From positions 1 to 64,000 of the forward strand of contig NZ_JBJZOI010000020.1 of NCBI RefSeq assembly GCF_047200635.1: a stretch of DNA of 64,000 nt, written 5' to 3'. Within the stretch, counting starts at the first letter, position 1. The number at the start of each line of letters is the position of its first letter. The notes beneath the pieces are model-generated. The model did not search any database. It was not told the origin of the DNA and saw nothing but the letters and a program-made list of their open reading frames with translations. Made by a program: the position numbers and the translations under genes. The stretch comes from Saccharopolyspora_C sp047200635. Its GTDB lineage: Bacteria; Actinomycetota; Actinomycetes; Mycobacteriales; Pseudonocardiaceae. This document shows, one piece after another, positions 39,679 to 48,771 of the stretch.

Positions 39679-42192
39679 GTGGCTGACACCCCCGACCCCG
39701 CTGCGCTGCCCGCCGTCTCCGTGATCGTGGTCAACCACCGCGGCGCCGAGGACACCACCACCTGCCTGCGCGCGGTGCGCGACGAGCTGGACTACCCGGC
39801 CGACCGGCTGGAGCTGATCTGCGTCGACAACACCCCCGGATCCGCCGAGGCCGCCCGGATCCGGGAGGCGGTCCCGGAAGCGGCGGTGCTGGAACCGGGC
39901 GCGAACCTGGGCTTCGCCGGGGGCTGCAACCTCGGCGCGCGGGAGGCCACCGGGCAGGTTTTGGCCTTCCTGAACAACGACGCCCGCCCTGACCGGGACT
40001 GGGTGCGGGCGGCGGTGGCGGTGCTGCGCGCCGAGCCGACGGTCGGCGCGGTGGCCAGCAAGGTCCTGGACTGGGAGGGCGAGCGGGTCGACTTCGTCGA
40101 CGGCGGGCTCACCTGGTTCGGCATGGGCTACAAGCGGCACGCGGGCGAACCGGACCACGGCGGTCACGACGCGCCCCGCGACGTGCTGTTCGGCACCGGG
40201 TCGGCGCTGTTCGCGCGCGCCGAGCTGTTCGCCGCGCTGGGCGGTTTCGACGAGCGCTTCTTCATGTTCTACGAGGACGTGGACCTGGGCTGGCGGCTGA
40301 ACCTGCGCGGCTGGCGGGTGCGCTACGAGCCCCGGTCGCTGGCCTTCCACCGCCACCACGCCTCGATGGCGCAGGTGTCCTCGGCGCGGGAGCACTTCCT
40401 GCTGGAGCGCAACGCGCTGGCCGCGCTCTACAAGAACGTCTCGGACGAGACCCTGGCGAAGGTGCTGCCCGCCGCGATGGCCCTGTCGGTCCGGCGCGCC
40501 ACCGCGCGCGGCGACATCGACGCCGAGCAGCTGGAGATGACCCGCCGCCCGGAGGGCCCGGACTTCGACGACGACGTGCCGATCTCGCGGGACGCGCTGG
40601 CGGGGATGCTCGCGATCGACCAGTTCGTCGAGCTGCTGCCGCAGCTCAAGGAGGCCCGCGAGGCCGAGCAGGCGGCCCGGGTCCGCACCGACGCGGACCT
40701 GGTCCCGCTGATGCGCAAGGCGATGGAGCCCGCCTACCCGCTGCCGCGCTACCTCGCCGCGCACGAAGCGCTGGTCGAGGCGTTCGGCCTGGACGAGGTG
40801 TTCGGGCGGCCGCGCCGGATCGCGATCCTCACCGGGGACGCGGTGGCGGAGCGGATGGCGGGCCCGGCGATCCGCGCCTGGCACATGGCCGAGGTGCTCG
40901 GGGCCGAGCACGAGGTGCGGCTGGTGAGCGTGAACGCGCACGTGAACCCGCCGGAGTCGGCGTTCCCGGTGGTGGCGGCGAAGCCGCGCGAGCTGGGCGG
41001 GCACGTGGACTGGGCCGACGTCGTGGTGGTGCAGGGGCACGTGCTGGAGATGGTGCCCGCGCTCAAGCACGCCGACTCCACCAAGATCGTGGTCTGCGAC
41101 GTGTACGACCCGATGCACCTGGAGCTGCTGGAGCAGGGCCGCGACACCGACGACGAGCGCCGCGCCGCCGACCTGCGGGGGGTGACGACGGTGCTGAACG
41201 CGCAGCTCGAACGCGGCGACTTCTTCCTGTGCGCCTCCGAGCGGCAGCGGCACTTCTGGCTCGGGCACCTGGCCTCGCTGGGCCGGTTGACACCGGGCCT
41301 CTACGACTCGGACCCGACGGTGCGCTCGCTGCTGGAGGTGGTGCCGTTCGGGTTGTCCTCGGTGGCGCCGCGCCGCACCGGGCCGGCGATCAAGGGCGTG
41401 CACCCCGGCATCAGCGCCGACGACAAGGTGGTGCTCTGGGCCGGGGGCGTCTACAGCTGGTTCGACCCGCTGACGCTGCTGCGCGCGGTGGACCGGCTGG
41501 CGGGGCACCGGCACGACCTGCGGCTGTTCTTCCTCGGCATGAAGCACCCGAACCCGGACGTGCCGGAGATGGGCATGGCGGACCGGACTCGGCACCTGGC
41601 GAACCGGCTCGGCCTCACCGGCGAGCACGTGTTCTTCAACGAGACCTGGGTGCCCTACGCGGAGCGGCAGAACTTCCTGCTGGACGCGGACTGCGGCGTC
41701 ACCTCGCACTACGAGCACGTGGAGACGACCTTCGCGTTCCGCACCCGGGTGCTGGACTACCTGTGGTCGGGGTTGCCGGTGGTGACCACCGACGGGGACT
41801 CCTTCGCCGACCTGGTGCGCCAGGAGGGGCTGGGCGTGGTGGTCCCCGCCGAGGATCCGGAGGCGCTGGCGGCGGCGCTGGAGCGGGTGCTCTACGACGC
41901 CGAGTTCGCCGCGTCCTGCCGGGAGCGCATCGAGGTGGTGCGGGAGCGGTTCACCTGGGAGTCCGTGCTGGCGCCGCTCGCGGAGTTCTGCCGCGATCCG
42001 CGTCCGGCGGCGGACCGGCTGCGCGCCTCGTCCCCGCTGACCCGCTCCCCCGTGCCGGGCCGGGCGGAGTCGGTGCGCCGGGACGTGGCGCTGCTGCGGG
42101 AGTACCTGGACGCGGGCGGCCCGCTGGAGGTCGCGAAGCGGGCCGGGGGCCGGTTGCGGAGGCTGGCCGGCGAGCGGCTGCGCCACAGGTGA
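39679..42192 (+). CDS. Bimodular GT2-GT4 glycosyltransferase
   Basis: This 837-aa protein has two complete glycosyltransferases. The N-terminal GT2 (about 1-300) carries VSVIVVNHRGAED, FLNNDARPDRDW and MFYEDVDLGWRLNLRGW. The C-terminal GT-B/GT4 domain (about 375-775) carries LTGDAVAERMAGPAIRAW, VLWAGGVYSWFDP and LDYLWSGLPVVTTDGD. The C-terminal part resembles domains that act on large O-antigen-type glycans. Two sequential sugar additions by one polypeptide are likely. GTG start; the stop overlaps the next gene (GTGA at 42189-42192). Confidence 0.85.
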   Translation: MADTPDPAALPAVSVIVVNHRGAEDTTTCLRAVRDELDYPADRLELICVDNTPGSAEAARIREAVPEAAVLEPGANLGFAGGCNLGAREATGQVLAFLNNDARPDRDWVRAAVAVLRAEPTVGAVASKVLDWEGERVDFVDGGLTWFGMGYKRHAGEPDHGGHDAPRDVLFGTGSALFARAELFAALGGFDERFFMFYEDVDLGWRLNLRGWRVRYEPRSLAFHRHHASMAQVSSAREHFLLERNALAALYKNVSDETLAKVLPAAMALSVRRATARGDIDAEQLEMTRRPEGPDFDDDVPISRDALAGMLAIDQFVELLPQLKEAREAEQAARVRTDADLVPLMRKAMEPAYPLPRYLAAHEALVEAFGLDEVFGRPRRIAILTGDAVAERMAGPAIRAWHMAEVLGAEHEVRLVSVNAHVNPPESAFPVVAAKPRELGGHVDWADVVVVQGHVLEMVPALKHADSTKIVVCDVYDPMHLELLEQGRDTDDERRAADLRGVTTVLNAQLERGDFFLCASERQRHFWLGHLASLGRLTPGLYDSDPTVRSLLEVVPFGLSSVAPRRTGPAIKGVHPGISADDKVVLWAGGVYSWFDPLTLLRAVDRLAGHRHDLRLFFLGMKHPNPDVPEMGMADRTRHLANRLGLTGEHVFFNETWVPYAERQNFLLDADCGVTSHYEHVETTFAFRTRVLDYLWSGLPVVTTDGDSFADLVRQEGLGVVVPAEDPEALAAALERVLYDAEFAASCRERIEVVRERFTWESVLAPLAEFCRDPRPAADRLRASSPLTRSPVPGRAESVRRDVALLREYLDAGGPLEVAKRAGGRLRRLAGERLRHR

Positions 42193-43247
42193 GCCCGCTG
42201 CGCGTCCTGCTCGACGGCACGCCGCTGCTGGGCAGGCGGACCGGGATCGGGCGCTACGCGCTGTCGCTGAGCGCCGAGCTGGGCCGGATGTCCGATGTGG
42301 ACGCCCGCGCGGTCGGGTTCACCGCCCGGGGCTGGCGGGAGCTGCGCTCGGCGGTGCCGGCCGGGGTGCGGGCGGCGGGACTGCCGGTCCCGGCGCGGGC
42401 GCTGCGGGCGGCCTGGCGGCGCGCGCCGTTCCCCCCGGTGGAGCTGCTGGCGGGGCGGGCCGACGTGGTGCACGGGACGAACTTCGCGTTGCCGCCGTCG
42501 CTGCGCGCCGGTGGCGTGGTGACGGTGCACGACCTGGCGTTCCTGGACGCGCCGGAGGAGGCGCCGGAGCCGGGGTTCGCGGAGCTGGTGCGCTCCTCGG
42601 TGCGCCGGGCCGCGGTGGTGTGCACGCCGACCGAGGTGGTCGCGGAGTCGGTGGCGGAGCGGTTCGGCGTGGCGCGGGAGCGGATCGCGGTGACGCCGCT
42701 GGGCGTGGACCCGGCGTGGTTCGCGGCGACGCCGCCGGACGCGGAGCTGCACCGGCTCGGGCTGCCGGAGGACTACCTGGTGTTCGTGGGCGCCCCCGGA
42801 CCGCGCAAGGGCGTCGAGGTGCTGCTGCGCGCGCACGACCGCGCGCTGCCGCCGCTGGTGGTGGCCGGGCCGGGAGAGGCGCGGCAGGTGGGCACGGTGC
42901 TGCGCACCGGGTACCTGCCGGAGCCGGAGCTGCGCCGGGTGGTCGCGGGCGCGCGGGCCCTGGTGCTGCCCTCGCGGGACGAGGGCTTCGGTCTCCCCGC
43001 GCTGGAGGCGCTGGCCTGCGGGGTGCCGGTGGTGTGCTCGGACCTGCCGGTGCTGCGCGAGGTCACCGGCGGCCTCGCCGAGTTCGTGCCGCACGGCGAC
43101 GCCGAGGCGCTGCGCGCGGCGCTGCTGCGGGTCGCGGCGGCGCCGCCCGATCCGGCCGCGGCCGCCGCCCGCCGGGCGCGGGCCGCGGAGTTCAGCTGGC
43201 GCGGCTGCGCCGAGGCGACCCTCGCGGCCTACGAACGGGCTCGTTGA
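42189..43247 (+). CDS. Glycosyltransferase family 4 protein
   Basis: This 352-aa GT-B enzyme has RVLLDGTPLLGRRTGIGRYA, VFVGAPGPRKGVEVLLRAH and EGFGLPALEALACGVPVV. GTG 42189 overlaps the end of the GT2-GT4 gene, so translation is coupled. It is the last of three plus-strand glycosyltransferase genes. It resembles the other GT4 proteins of this cluster but is not a tandem copy. Confidence 0.85.
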   Translation: MSPLRVLLDGTPLLGRRTGIGRYALSLSAELGRMSDVDARAVGFTARGWRELRSAVPAGVRAAGLPVPARALRAAWRRAPFPPVELLAGRADVVHGTNFALPPSLRAGGVVTVHDLAFLDAPEEAPEPGFAELVRSSVRRAAVVCTPTEVVAESVAERFGVARERIAVTPLGVDPAWFAATPPDAELHRLGLPEDYLVFVGAPGPRKGVEVLLRAHDRALPPLVVAGPGEARQVGTVLRTGYLPEPELRRVVAGARALVLPSRDEGFGLPALEALACGVPVVCSDLPVLREVTGGLAEFVPHGDAEALRAALLRVAAAPPDPAAAAARRARAAEFSWRGCAEATLAAYERAR

Positions 43248-43704
43248 GCGATCGGGTATCCGCGGCGGGCTGATCCGTGCGATGCTGCCCCTCCCGCCGC
43301 GCGCTCGGAGTCCTTCGGAGCCGACCGGCCCCCGGATTGGTCCATCCCGGATTGTTTTCCGAATCGATGCGAAAGCCTCGCGAGCACCCCGTGCACAATC
43401 ACACAGAAATGCGACCAATCGAATCGCGACCGGACTCCTCACCCGCGAACGAACCACCCTTTCCCCTGCGATCCCCTAATAGCCCCGACACCACTAGGGG
43501 CCTTGCCCCGTACCGGGGGCGGAGCGCGCGGATCTAGCTTGTGAGCACGAACGGAGCAGCCGGCGGCGCGAAGACCACGGTGCGATCGGAATCCGGTTCA
43601 CCGGATCGAGACGGCTCGGTGGCGGCTGTGCGGCGGACTTCTGATGGTCTTGCCGGAACTGCTCCGGACTGCTTCCGCGGAAACGCCGAACGGAGAACCG
43701 AACA
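43248..43704. other. Intergenic region before the IniB-like gene
   Basis: About 457 bp with no supported gene; it is less GC-rich than its surroundings. CCCGGATTG occurs twice with a 15-bp period (43331-43339, 43346-43354). CCCCTA/TAGGGG form an inverted repeat at 43473-43478 and 43495-43500, followed by a small CCCC/GGGG hairpin near 43506-43518. It should hold the terminator of the glycosyltransferase genes and the promoter of the IniB-like gene. Confidence 0.4.
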
Positions 43705-44559
43705 GTGCTGACGGTGTACGAATTGTTGCGTCGGGTGGCAACCGACGCGCACTCCCGCGCGGAGTTCACCGAACAGCCGCGGCAATTTCTGGACGAGGCG
43801 GGACTGCGGGAGCTCAGCAATGCGGACGTGGTGCACGTCGCCTCGCTGGCACTCGACCACGCACCGGTCGAGATCGTCGACGAGTTCACCAGGGCCCTGC
43901 CCCCGGGCCTGATCGCGCTCGCCGTCGACGGCGGCGGCGTCACCACCGACGACCTGATGCCGTTCCTCGTGAACGGTCCTGACGACTTGGAGTCGACAAT
44001 GGCAACCCCGGAGATCTTCACCGCGCTCGGCGACGTCGAAGACGTGCTGTCCTCGACCGCCCGCACCACCGACGTGCAGTCGACCGAGAACAGCGGCAAC
44101 AGCACCGAGATGTCCCGCAGCGAGGACGACACCGCCTCGGGCAACGAGGTCGGCGCTCCCGTCGGCAACGGCAACGAGGTCGGCCTCATCGGCGACATCA
44201 ACACCGGCGACATCAGCGGCCTGACCGGCGACCTGAACGCGGGCAACGTCGCGGGCATCGGCGTCACCGACGTCGTCGGCGGCGTCACCGACACCGTCGG
44301 CGGCGTCCAGGGCGGCGACCTCACCGGTGGCATCGAGGACATCACCGGCGCGGGCGACCTCACCGGTGGCATCACGGCCGGCCTGCAGGACCTGGGCGGG
44401 CTCGAGGGCGGCGACGTGACCGGCGCGCTGCCGATCGACGACGTGGTCGGCGGGGTCGCCCCGATGGCCGACGTCATGGCCCCGCTGACCGGTGCCGACG
44501 GCCCCGTCGGCGCCGTCGAGGGCACCGTGAGCGACCTCACCGGTGGTCTGGACATCTGA
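43705..44559 (+). CDS. IniB-like protein with Gly/Asp repeat region
   Basis: This 284-aa protein has an N-terminal helical domain (about 1-85: ELLRRVATDAHSRAEF, then FLDEAGLRELSNADVVHVAS) resembling the IniB N-terminus. The remainder (about 140-284) is acidic and glycine-rich, with irregular repeats such as GDLTGGI, GDVTGAL and DVVGGV. Mycobacterial IniB is induced by wall-synthesis inhibitors. There are no IniA/IniC dynamin-like genes here. No signal peptide or TM is seen. GTG start with GGAGAA upstream; a textbook terminator follows. Confidence 0.6.
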   Translation: MLTVYELLRRVATDAHSRAEFTEQPRQFLDEAGLRELSNADVVHVASLALDHAPVEIVDEFTRALPPGLIALAVDGGGVTTDDLMPFLVNGPDDLESTMATPEIFTALGDVEDVLSSTARTTDVQSTENSGNSTEMSRSEDDTASGNEVGAPVGNGNEVGLIGDINTGDISGLTGDLNAGNVAGIGVTDVVGGVTDTVGGVQGGDLTGGIEDITGAGDLTGGITAGLQDLGGLEGGDVTGALPIDDVVGGVAPMADVMAPLTGADGPVGAVEGTVSDLTGGLDI

Positions 44560-44576
44560 TCCGGACCGGTCCGGAA

Positions 44577-44617
44577 GGGCCACCCGGCGGCATCGCGCCG
44601 CCGGGTGGCCCTTTTTT
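44577..44617 (+). terminator. Rho-independent terminator
   Basis: A perfect 14-bp stem (44577-44590 with 44598-44611), 7-nt loop and a run of six T (44612-44617) lie directly after the IniB-like gene. It is the only hairpin in the window with a clear T-tract that I noticed. Confidence 0.92.
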
Positions 44618-44743
44618 CGCGACCGCCCGGTTCGTTCCGAAGAAGCGGTTCGACCCGTCTCCGGCGCCCGCGGCATCGAAGATGAGAGCAGGAACGTCGG
44701 TAGCGGCGGTCGTCGCGGGGGGCGGCCGGAGGCGGAGGAGAGC

Positions 44744-45331
44744 ATGTGGCAGCCCGTCGTCGACGGGAGACGAACAGCGGGGGAGCGGGACCCGGTCGAG
44801 GAGCTGCTGCTCCGGGTGGGGGCGGGAGAGGTCGAGGCGTTCGCGCCGCTCTACGACCGCACCGCCCTGCCCGTGCACGCGGTCGCCCGCGCCGTGCTCG
44901 ACGACGCGGGCCAGGCCGAGGAGGTCACCCAGGAGACGATGGTCGAGGTGTGGCGCACCGCCGCCCGCTACCGACCGGAGCAGGGCCGCGCGCTCGCCTG
45001 GGTGCTCACCCTGGCGCGCAGGCGCGCGGTGGACCGGCTGCGCTCGGTGCGCTCCGCGCGGGCCCGGGACGCCCGCTTCGCCGCCCGCTCGCACGAGGTC
45101 GCGCACGACTCGGTGGTGGAGGCGGTGCTGGTGCGCGGCGAGCACCGGCAGGTGCGGCGCTGCCTGGCGGCGCTCACGGCGTTGCAGCTGGAGTCGGTGA
45201 CGCTGACCTACTACGGCGGCCTCACCTACCGGGAGGCGGCGGAGCGGCTCTCGGCGCCCGCGGCGACGGTGAAGACCCGGCTCCGGGACGGGCTGATCCG
45301 GCTCCGGGACTGCCTGGACGCGGCCGGTTGA
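44744..45331 (+). CDS. ECF RNA polymerase sigma factor, SigK-like
   Basis: This 195-aa ECF sigma factor has region 2 (AFAPLYDRTALPVHAVARAV then EEVTQETMVEVWRTAARY) and region 4 (ALTALQLESVTLTYYGGLTY then RLSAPAATVKTRLRDGL). The ALAWVLTLARRRAVDRLRS and YYGGLTY segments are very close to mycobacterial SigK. No RskA-type anti-sigma gene is adjacent on either side. ATG 44744 has a GGAGGAG site. Its stop codon TGA directly abuts the stop of the convergent ABC exporter gene. Confidence 0.88.
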   Translation: MWQPVVDGRRTAGERDPVEELLLRVGAGEVEAFAPLYDRTALPVHAVARAVLDDAGQAEEVTQETMVEVWRTAARYRPEQGRALAWVLTLARRRAVDRLRSVRSARARDARFAARSHEVAHDSVVEAVLVRGEHRQVRRCLAALTALQLESVTLTYYGGLTYREAAERLSAPAATVKTRLRDGLIRLRDCLDAAG

Positions 45332-47032
45332 TCAGGTGCCGGACCAGGCCCGCATGAGCTCGGCGTAGGAGGCGGACTCCGCGAGCAGGTCGCGGTGGGT
45401 CCCGAGGCGCGTCTCCCGGCCGTCCAGCAGCAGCACCCGGTTCGCGCGGTGGGCGGAGGCGAGCCGGTGCGCGATGACCACCAGCACCCCGCCGCGGGCT
45501 GCGAGAGCGCGTTCGGCTCGGGCCTCGGCCGGGCCGTCCAGGTGCGCGGCGGCCTCGTCGAGGACCACGATCCGCGCCGGGCTCGCGTGCACCCGGGCGA
45601 GCGCGAGCAGCTGCCGCTGCCCGGCGGACAGGCCCGCTCCCCCGTGCCGCACCGGGCCGTCGAGCCCGCCGAGCTCGCGCACCAGCTCGCCCGCGCCGAC
45701 CTCCTCGGCGGCGGTGCGCAGCCGCTCGTCGGGGGCTCCGGCGGCCAGCAGCGCCAGGTTCTCCCGCACCGTCCCGGCGAACAGGTAGGTCTCCTGCGGG
45801 GTGAAGGCGATGAGCCGGTGCCGCTGCGCGGGGTCGAGCTCCCCGACGGGGACGCCTCCCACGCGCACCGAGCCGCTGAGGGGCGCGGTGGTGCCGGTGA
45901 GCAGCCCGGCGAGGGTGGACTTGCCGATGCCGCTGGGGCCGATCACCGCGAGGTGGTCGCCGGGCCGCAGGTCGAGGTCGAGGCCGCGCAGCACCGGCTC
46001 GGCGTGCTCGCCCCAGCGGTGGGTGAGCCCGCGGACCTCGACGTCGGCCCCGGCCGCGACGCCGGCCGGGCGTTCCTCCGCGGCGGGACGGATCTCGCCG
46101 AGCCGGTGCAGCGCCACGAGCAGCCGCAGCAGCACCGAGCCGGTGGCGGCGGCCAGCCCGTGCAGGGCGGGCTGCACGGTGCCGGTGACGTAGACCAGCG
46201 CCCCGAGGACCGCGCCCGCGCTGAGCCGCCCGGAGGCCACCGCCGAGGGCGCGGCCAGCAGCACCAGCAGCACCGGCAGGAGCCCGCCGATGCCGATCAC
46301 GAGGGTGCGCAGCGCGGTGGCGGTGGCCATCCGCGCGGCGGCCCGCGCCTGGGCGTCGACGGCGGTGCGCACCGAGGCGAGCGCCTCGCGCTGGGCTCCG
46401 CAGGCGACCACGTCGCGCATTCCGGCGAGCACCGCGCCCGCCTCGCCCGCGGCGCGCTCGTCGGCCAGCGCCACCCCGCGCTGCCCGCGGGCGAGGGCGG
46501 GCAGCAGCGCCCCGAACGCCAGCAGCGCCAGCAGCACCGGCGGGGCCACGGCCCACAGCAGCACCGGGTCCAGCGCGCCGACCCCGGCGAGCGCGGCGAG
46601 CACGGCCACCAGCAGGCTCCGGCCCTGCACCAGCAGCCCGGCCGTGGCGTCCCGCACCACTTCGACGTGCTGGGTGGTGCGGGCGATGCCTGCCGCGTCG
46701 GGTCCACCGCGCGGCTGCGCGGTCTCGTGCAGCACGTCGCGGACGACGCGGCGCACCAGCGCGTCCCGCAGCGGTTCGACGATCGCGCCGAGGCGGCTCC
46801 ACACGATCCGGGACCCGGCGGCGCCGAGCACGGCGGTGGCGGCGAACGCGAGCAGCCAGGCCGCGCCGAGGTCGATCCGCCCGGCGGCGAAGCCGTGGTC
46901 CACGGCGGCGCGCACGAAGGCTCCGGAGCACAGCGCGGGCGCGGCCTCCAGCGCGGAGCAGGCCAGCAGCACCGCCGCACCGCGCCGGTGCCGGAGGAGG
47001 TGGCGGCGGTAGTCGGCGGCGACGCTCAGCAC
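45332..47032 (-). CDS. ramB: ABC exporter (TM + ATPase) of the lanthipeptide operon, second subunit
   Basis: This 566-aa half-transporter has about five to six membrane helices (about 20-290), then an ATPase with Walker A GPSGIGKST, signature LSAGQRQLLALAR (LSGGQ variant) and Walker B IVVLDEAAAHLD. GTG 47032 overlaps the upstream exporter stop by seven bases. An apparent continuous frame to 48586 is a shadow of the upstream exporter. It corresponds by position to RamB/AmfA, which with its partner exports the SapB-type peptide. Confidence 0.85.
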   Translation of the reverse strand: MLSVAADYRRHLLRHRRGAAVLLACSALEAAPALCSGAFVRAAVDHGFAAGRIDLGAAWLLAFAATAVLGAAGSRIVWSRLGAIVEPLRDALVRRVVRDVLHETAQPRGGPDAAGIARTTQHVEVVRDATAGLLVQGRSLLVAVLAALAGVGALDPVLLWAVAPPVLLALLAFGALLPALARGQRGVALADERAAGEAGAVLAGMRDVVACGAQREALASVRTAVDAQARAAARMATATALRTLVIGIGGLLPVLLVLLAAPSAVASGRLSAGAVLGALVYVTGTVQPALHGLAAATGSVLLRLLVALHRLGEIRPAAEERPAGVAAGADVEVRGLTHRWGEHAEPVLRGLDLDLRPGDHLAVIGPSGIGKSTLAGLLTGTTAPLSGSVRVGGVPVGELDPAQRHRLIAFTPQETYLFAGTVRENLALLAAGAPDERLRTAAEEVGAGELVRELGGLDGPVRHGGAGLSAGQRQLLALARVHASPARIVVLDEAAAHLDGPAEARAERALAARGGVLVVIAHRLASAHRANRVLLLDGRETRLGTHRDLLAESASYAELMRAWSGT

Positions 47033-48678
47033 TGGTCGTCCCCGGTGAACACGGCGCGGTAGGCCGGATCGCCCCACAGCTCCCGGTGCGGGGCGGCGGC
47101 GCGGACCCGGCCCTCGTCCAGCCACACCACGAGGTCGGCGCGGGCCGCGGTGCCCGCCCGGTGCGTGACGACGAGTCGGGTGCGGCCGGGCAGCGCGGTG
47201 GTCAGCGCCCGCTCCACCCGGACCTCGGTGACGGTGTCCAGGCCCGCGGTCGCGTCGTCGAGCACCAGCAGCCGGGGCCGCCTGGCGAGCGCGCGGGCCA
47301 GTCCGAGCCGCTGCGCCTCCCCTCCCGACAGCGGGGTTTCGGCGAGCGGGGTGCGGTAGCCGCCGGGCAGCCGGGTCACCAGCTCGTGCACCTGGGCGGC
47401 GCGGCAGGCGTCCGCGACGTCGACCCGCGCGGCCCCGTAGGACACGGCGGCGGCGACGGTGCCGCCGAGCAGCGCCGGGCGGGCGGGCGCGAAGCCGGTC
47501 AGGGCGGCCGCGTCGAGCTCGGCCAGCGGCACGCCGTCCAGCAGCACCTCTCCCCGGTCCGGCGGGAGCAGGCCCGCGACGACCTCGGCGAGAGCGGACT
47601 TGCCCGCCCCGGAGCGCCCCACCACGGCCACGATCGTCCCGGCCGGGACGAGCAGGTCGATGCCGCGCAGGGCGCCCTCGACGACGACCCCGCGCAACCG
47701 GACCTCGCCCGGGCCCTCCGGCGCGGGGCGGGTCCCGGAGCGTTCCGGACGCGGCGAGCGAACCTCGTCGAGGCGGACCGCGCAGGAGCGGGCCCGCGAC
47801 AGCGCGGTGAACGCCCCGGGTCGGCGCACGATCCCGAGCCCGGTGGTGGCGTAGCCCAGCGCCGCGAGCACCTCGCCGAGGCTGAGCCGCCCGGCGAGCA
47901 CCCCGGTCCCGGCGGCTCCGAGCACGGCGATCTGCACCAGCGGCACGAGCAGACCGGCCCGCCACACCAGCCGGGCCTGGGTCCGCCAGGTGCCGGCGCC
48001 CGCGGCGGCGAGCCGATCGAGCGGGCGCAGCACCCGCGCGGCTTCCTGCTCGGCGACCCCGGCGGCGGCGATGGTGCGCAGCCCGGCGACCGCGTCCAGC
48101 AGCCGCGCCCCCAGTTCCCCGGAGGCCTCCTGGTAGGCCAGCAGGTCCGCGGCGGTGCGCCGCAGGTGCGTCCGGGCGAGCCGCGCCGCGAACGGCACCG
48201 CCACCAGGTACACCAGCGCGATCCGCCAGTCCAGCAGGAACAGCGCGGTCACCGCGCCCACCGCCAGCAGCGCGGCGGTGCCGAGGTCCACGACCGTGGC
48301 GGTGATCTGGCCCGCCCCGGCGCAGTCGCCGGTGAGCCTGCTCACCGCGTCGCCCGGCGGCAGCGGGCCGCGGTGCCCGAGCCGCACCAGGCGTTCCGCC
48401 AGCTCGGAGCGCAGCTGCGCGGTGGTGCTCGCGGTGGTCCGGGCCGACAGCAGCCCGCTGAGCACCTGCGCCGCCACCCCGCCCGCGCCGAGCAGCAGCG
48501 CCCACAGCACCGGGCCGAGCACCCCGCCGCCCGCGACGGCGGCGTCCACGGCGGTCGCCGTGGCCTGCGGCAGCAGCAGCGCGCATCCGGTGGCGGCCAG
48601 CGCGGTGAGCACCAGCAGCAGCACCGGCCGGAGCTGCGCCCGGACGGCGGCGAGCAGCAACCGGTCTTCGTTCGCCAT
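47026..48678 (-). CDS. ramA: ABC exporter (TM + ATPase) of the lanthipeptide operon, first subunit
   Basis: This 550-aa half-transporter has an N-terminal six-helix membrane domain and a C-terminal ATPase with Walker A GRSGAGKSA, signature LSGGEAQRLGLARAL and Walker B LLVLDDATAGLD. ATG 48678 has a GGAGGAAGG ribosome site. It lies 186 bp after the lanthipeptide precursor gene, behind a strong hairpin. It overlaps the second exporter gene, consistent with a heterodimer like RamA/RamB. Confidence 0.85.
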   Translation of the reverse strand: MANEDRLLLAAVRAQLRPVLLLVLTALAATGCALLLPQATATAVDAAVAGGGVLGPVLWALLLGAGGVAAQVLSGLLSARTTASTTAQLRSELAERLVRLGHRGPLPPGDAVSRLTGDCAGAGQITATVVDLGTAALLAVGAVTALFLLDWRIALVYLVAVPFAARLARTHLRRTAADLLAYQEASGELGARLLDAVAGLRTIAAAGVAEQEAARVLRPLDRLAAAGAGTWRTQARLVWRAGLLVPLVQIAVLGAAGTGVLAGRLSLGEVLAALGYATTGLGIVRRPGAFTALSRARSCAVRLDEVRSPRPERSGTRPAPEGPGEVRLRGVVVEGALRGIDLLVPAGTIVAVVGRSGAGKSALAEVVAGLLPPDRGEVLLDGVPLAELDAAALTGFAPARPALLGGTVAAAVSYGAARVDVADACRAAQVHELVTRLPGGYRTPLAETPLSGGEAQRLGLARALARRPRLLVLDDATAGLDTVTEVRVERALTTALPGRTRLVVTHRAGTAARADLVVWLDEGRVRAAAPHRELWGDPAYRAVFTGDDQC

Positions 48679-48771
48679 GCGGCGCCTTCCTCCTCCGTCC
48701 GGCGGTCGTGCGAGCGCGGCCGATCGACCGGCAGGCGGTGGGCGGACGCGCCGGGCCCTGGCAAGCTCGGC

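Noticed and set aside
43277..43537. Small open frames between the GT4 gene and the IniB-like gene
   Set aside because: No ribosome binding site, no recognisable pattern, and composition unlike neighbouring genes; treated as intergenic.
45332..48586. Single giant ABC protein spanning both exporters
   Set aside because: The upstream part of this frame is the out-of-frame shadow of the first exporter, which has its own start, full domains and stop. The second exporter starts at 47032.
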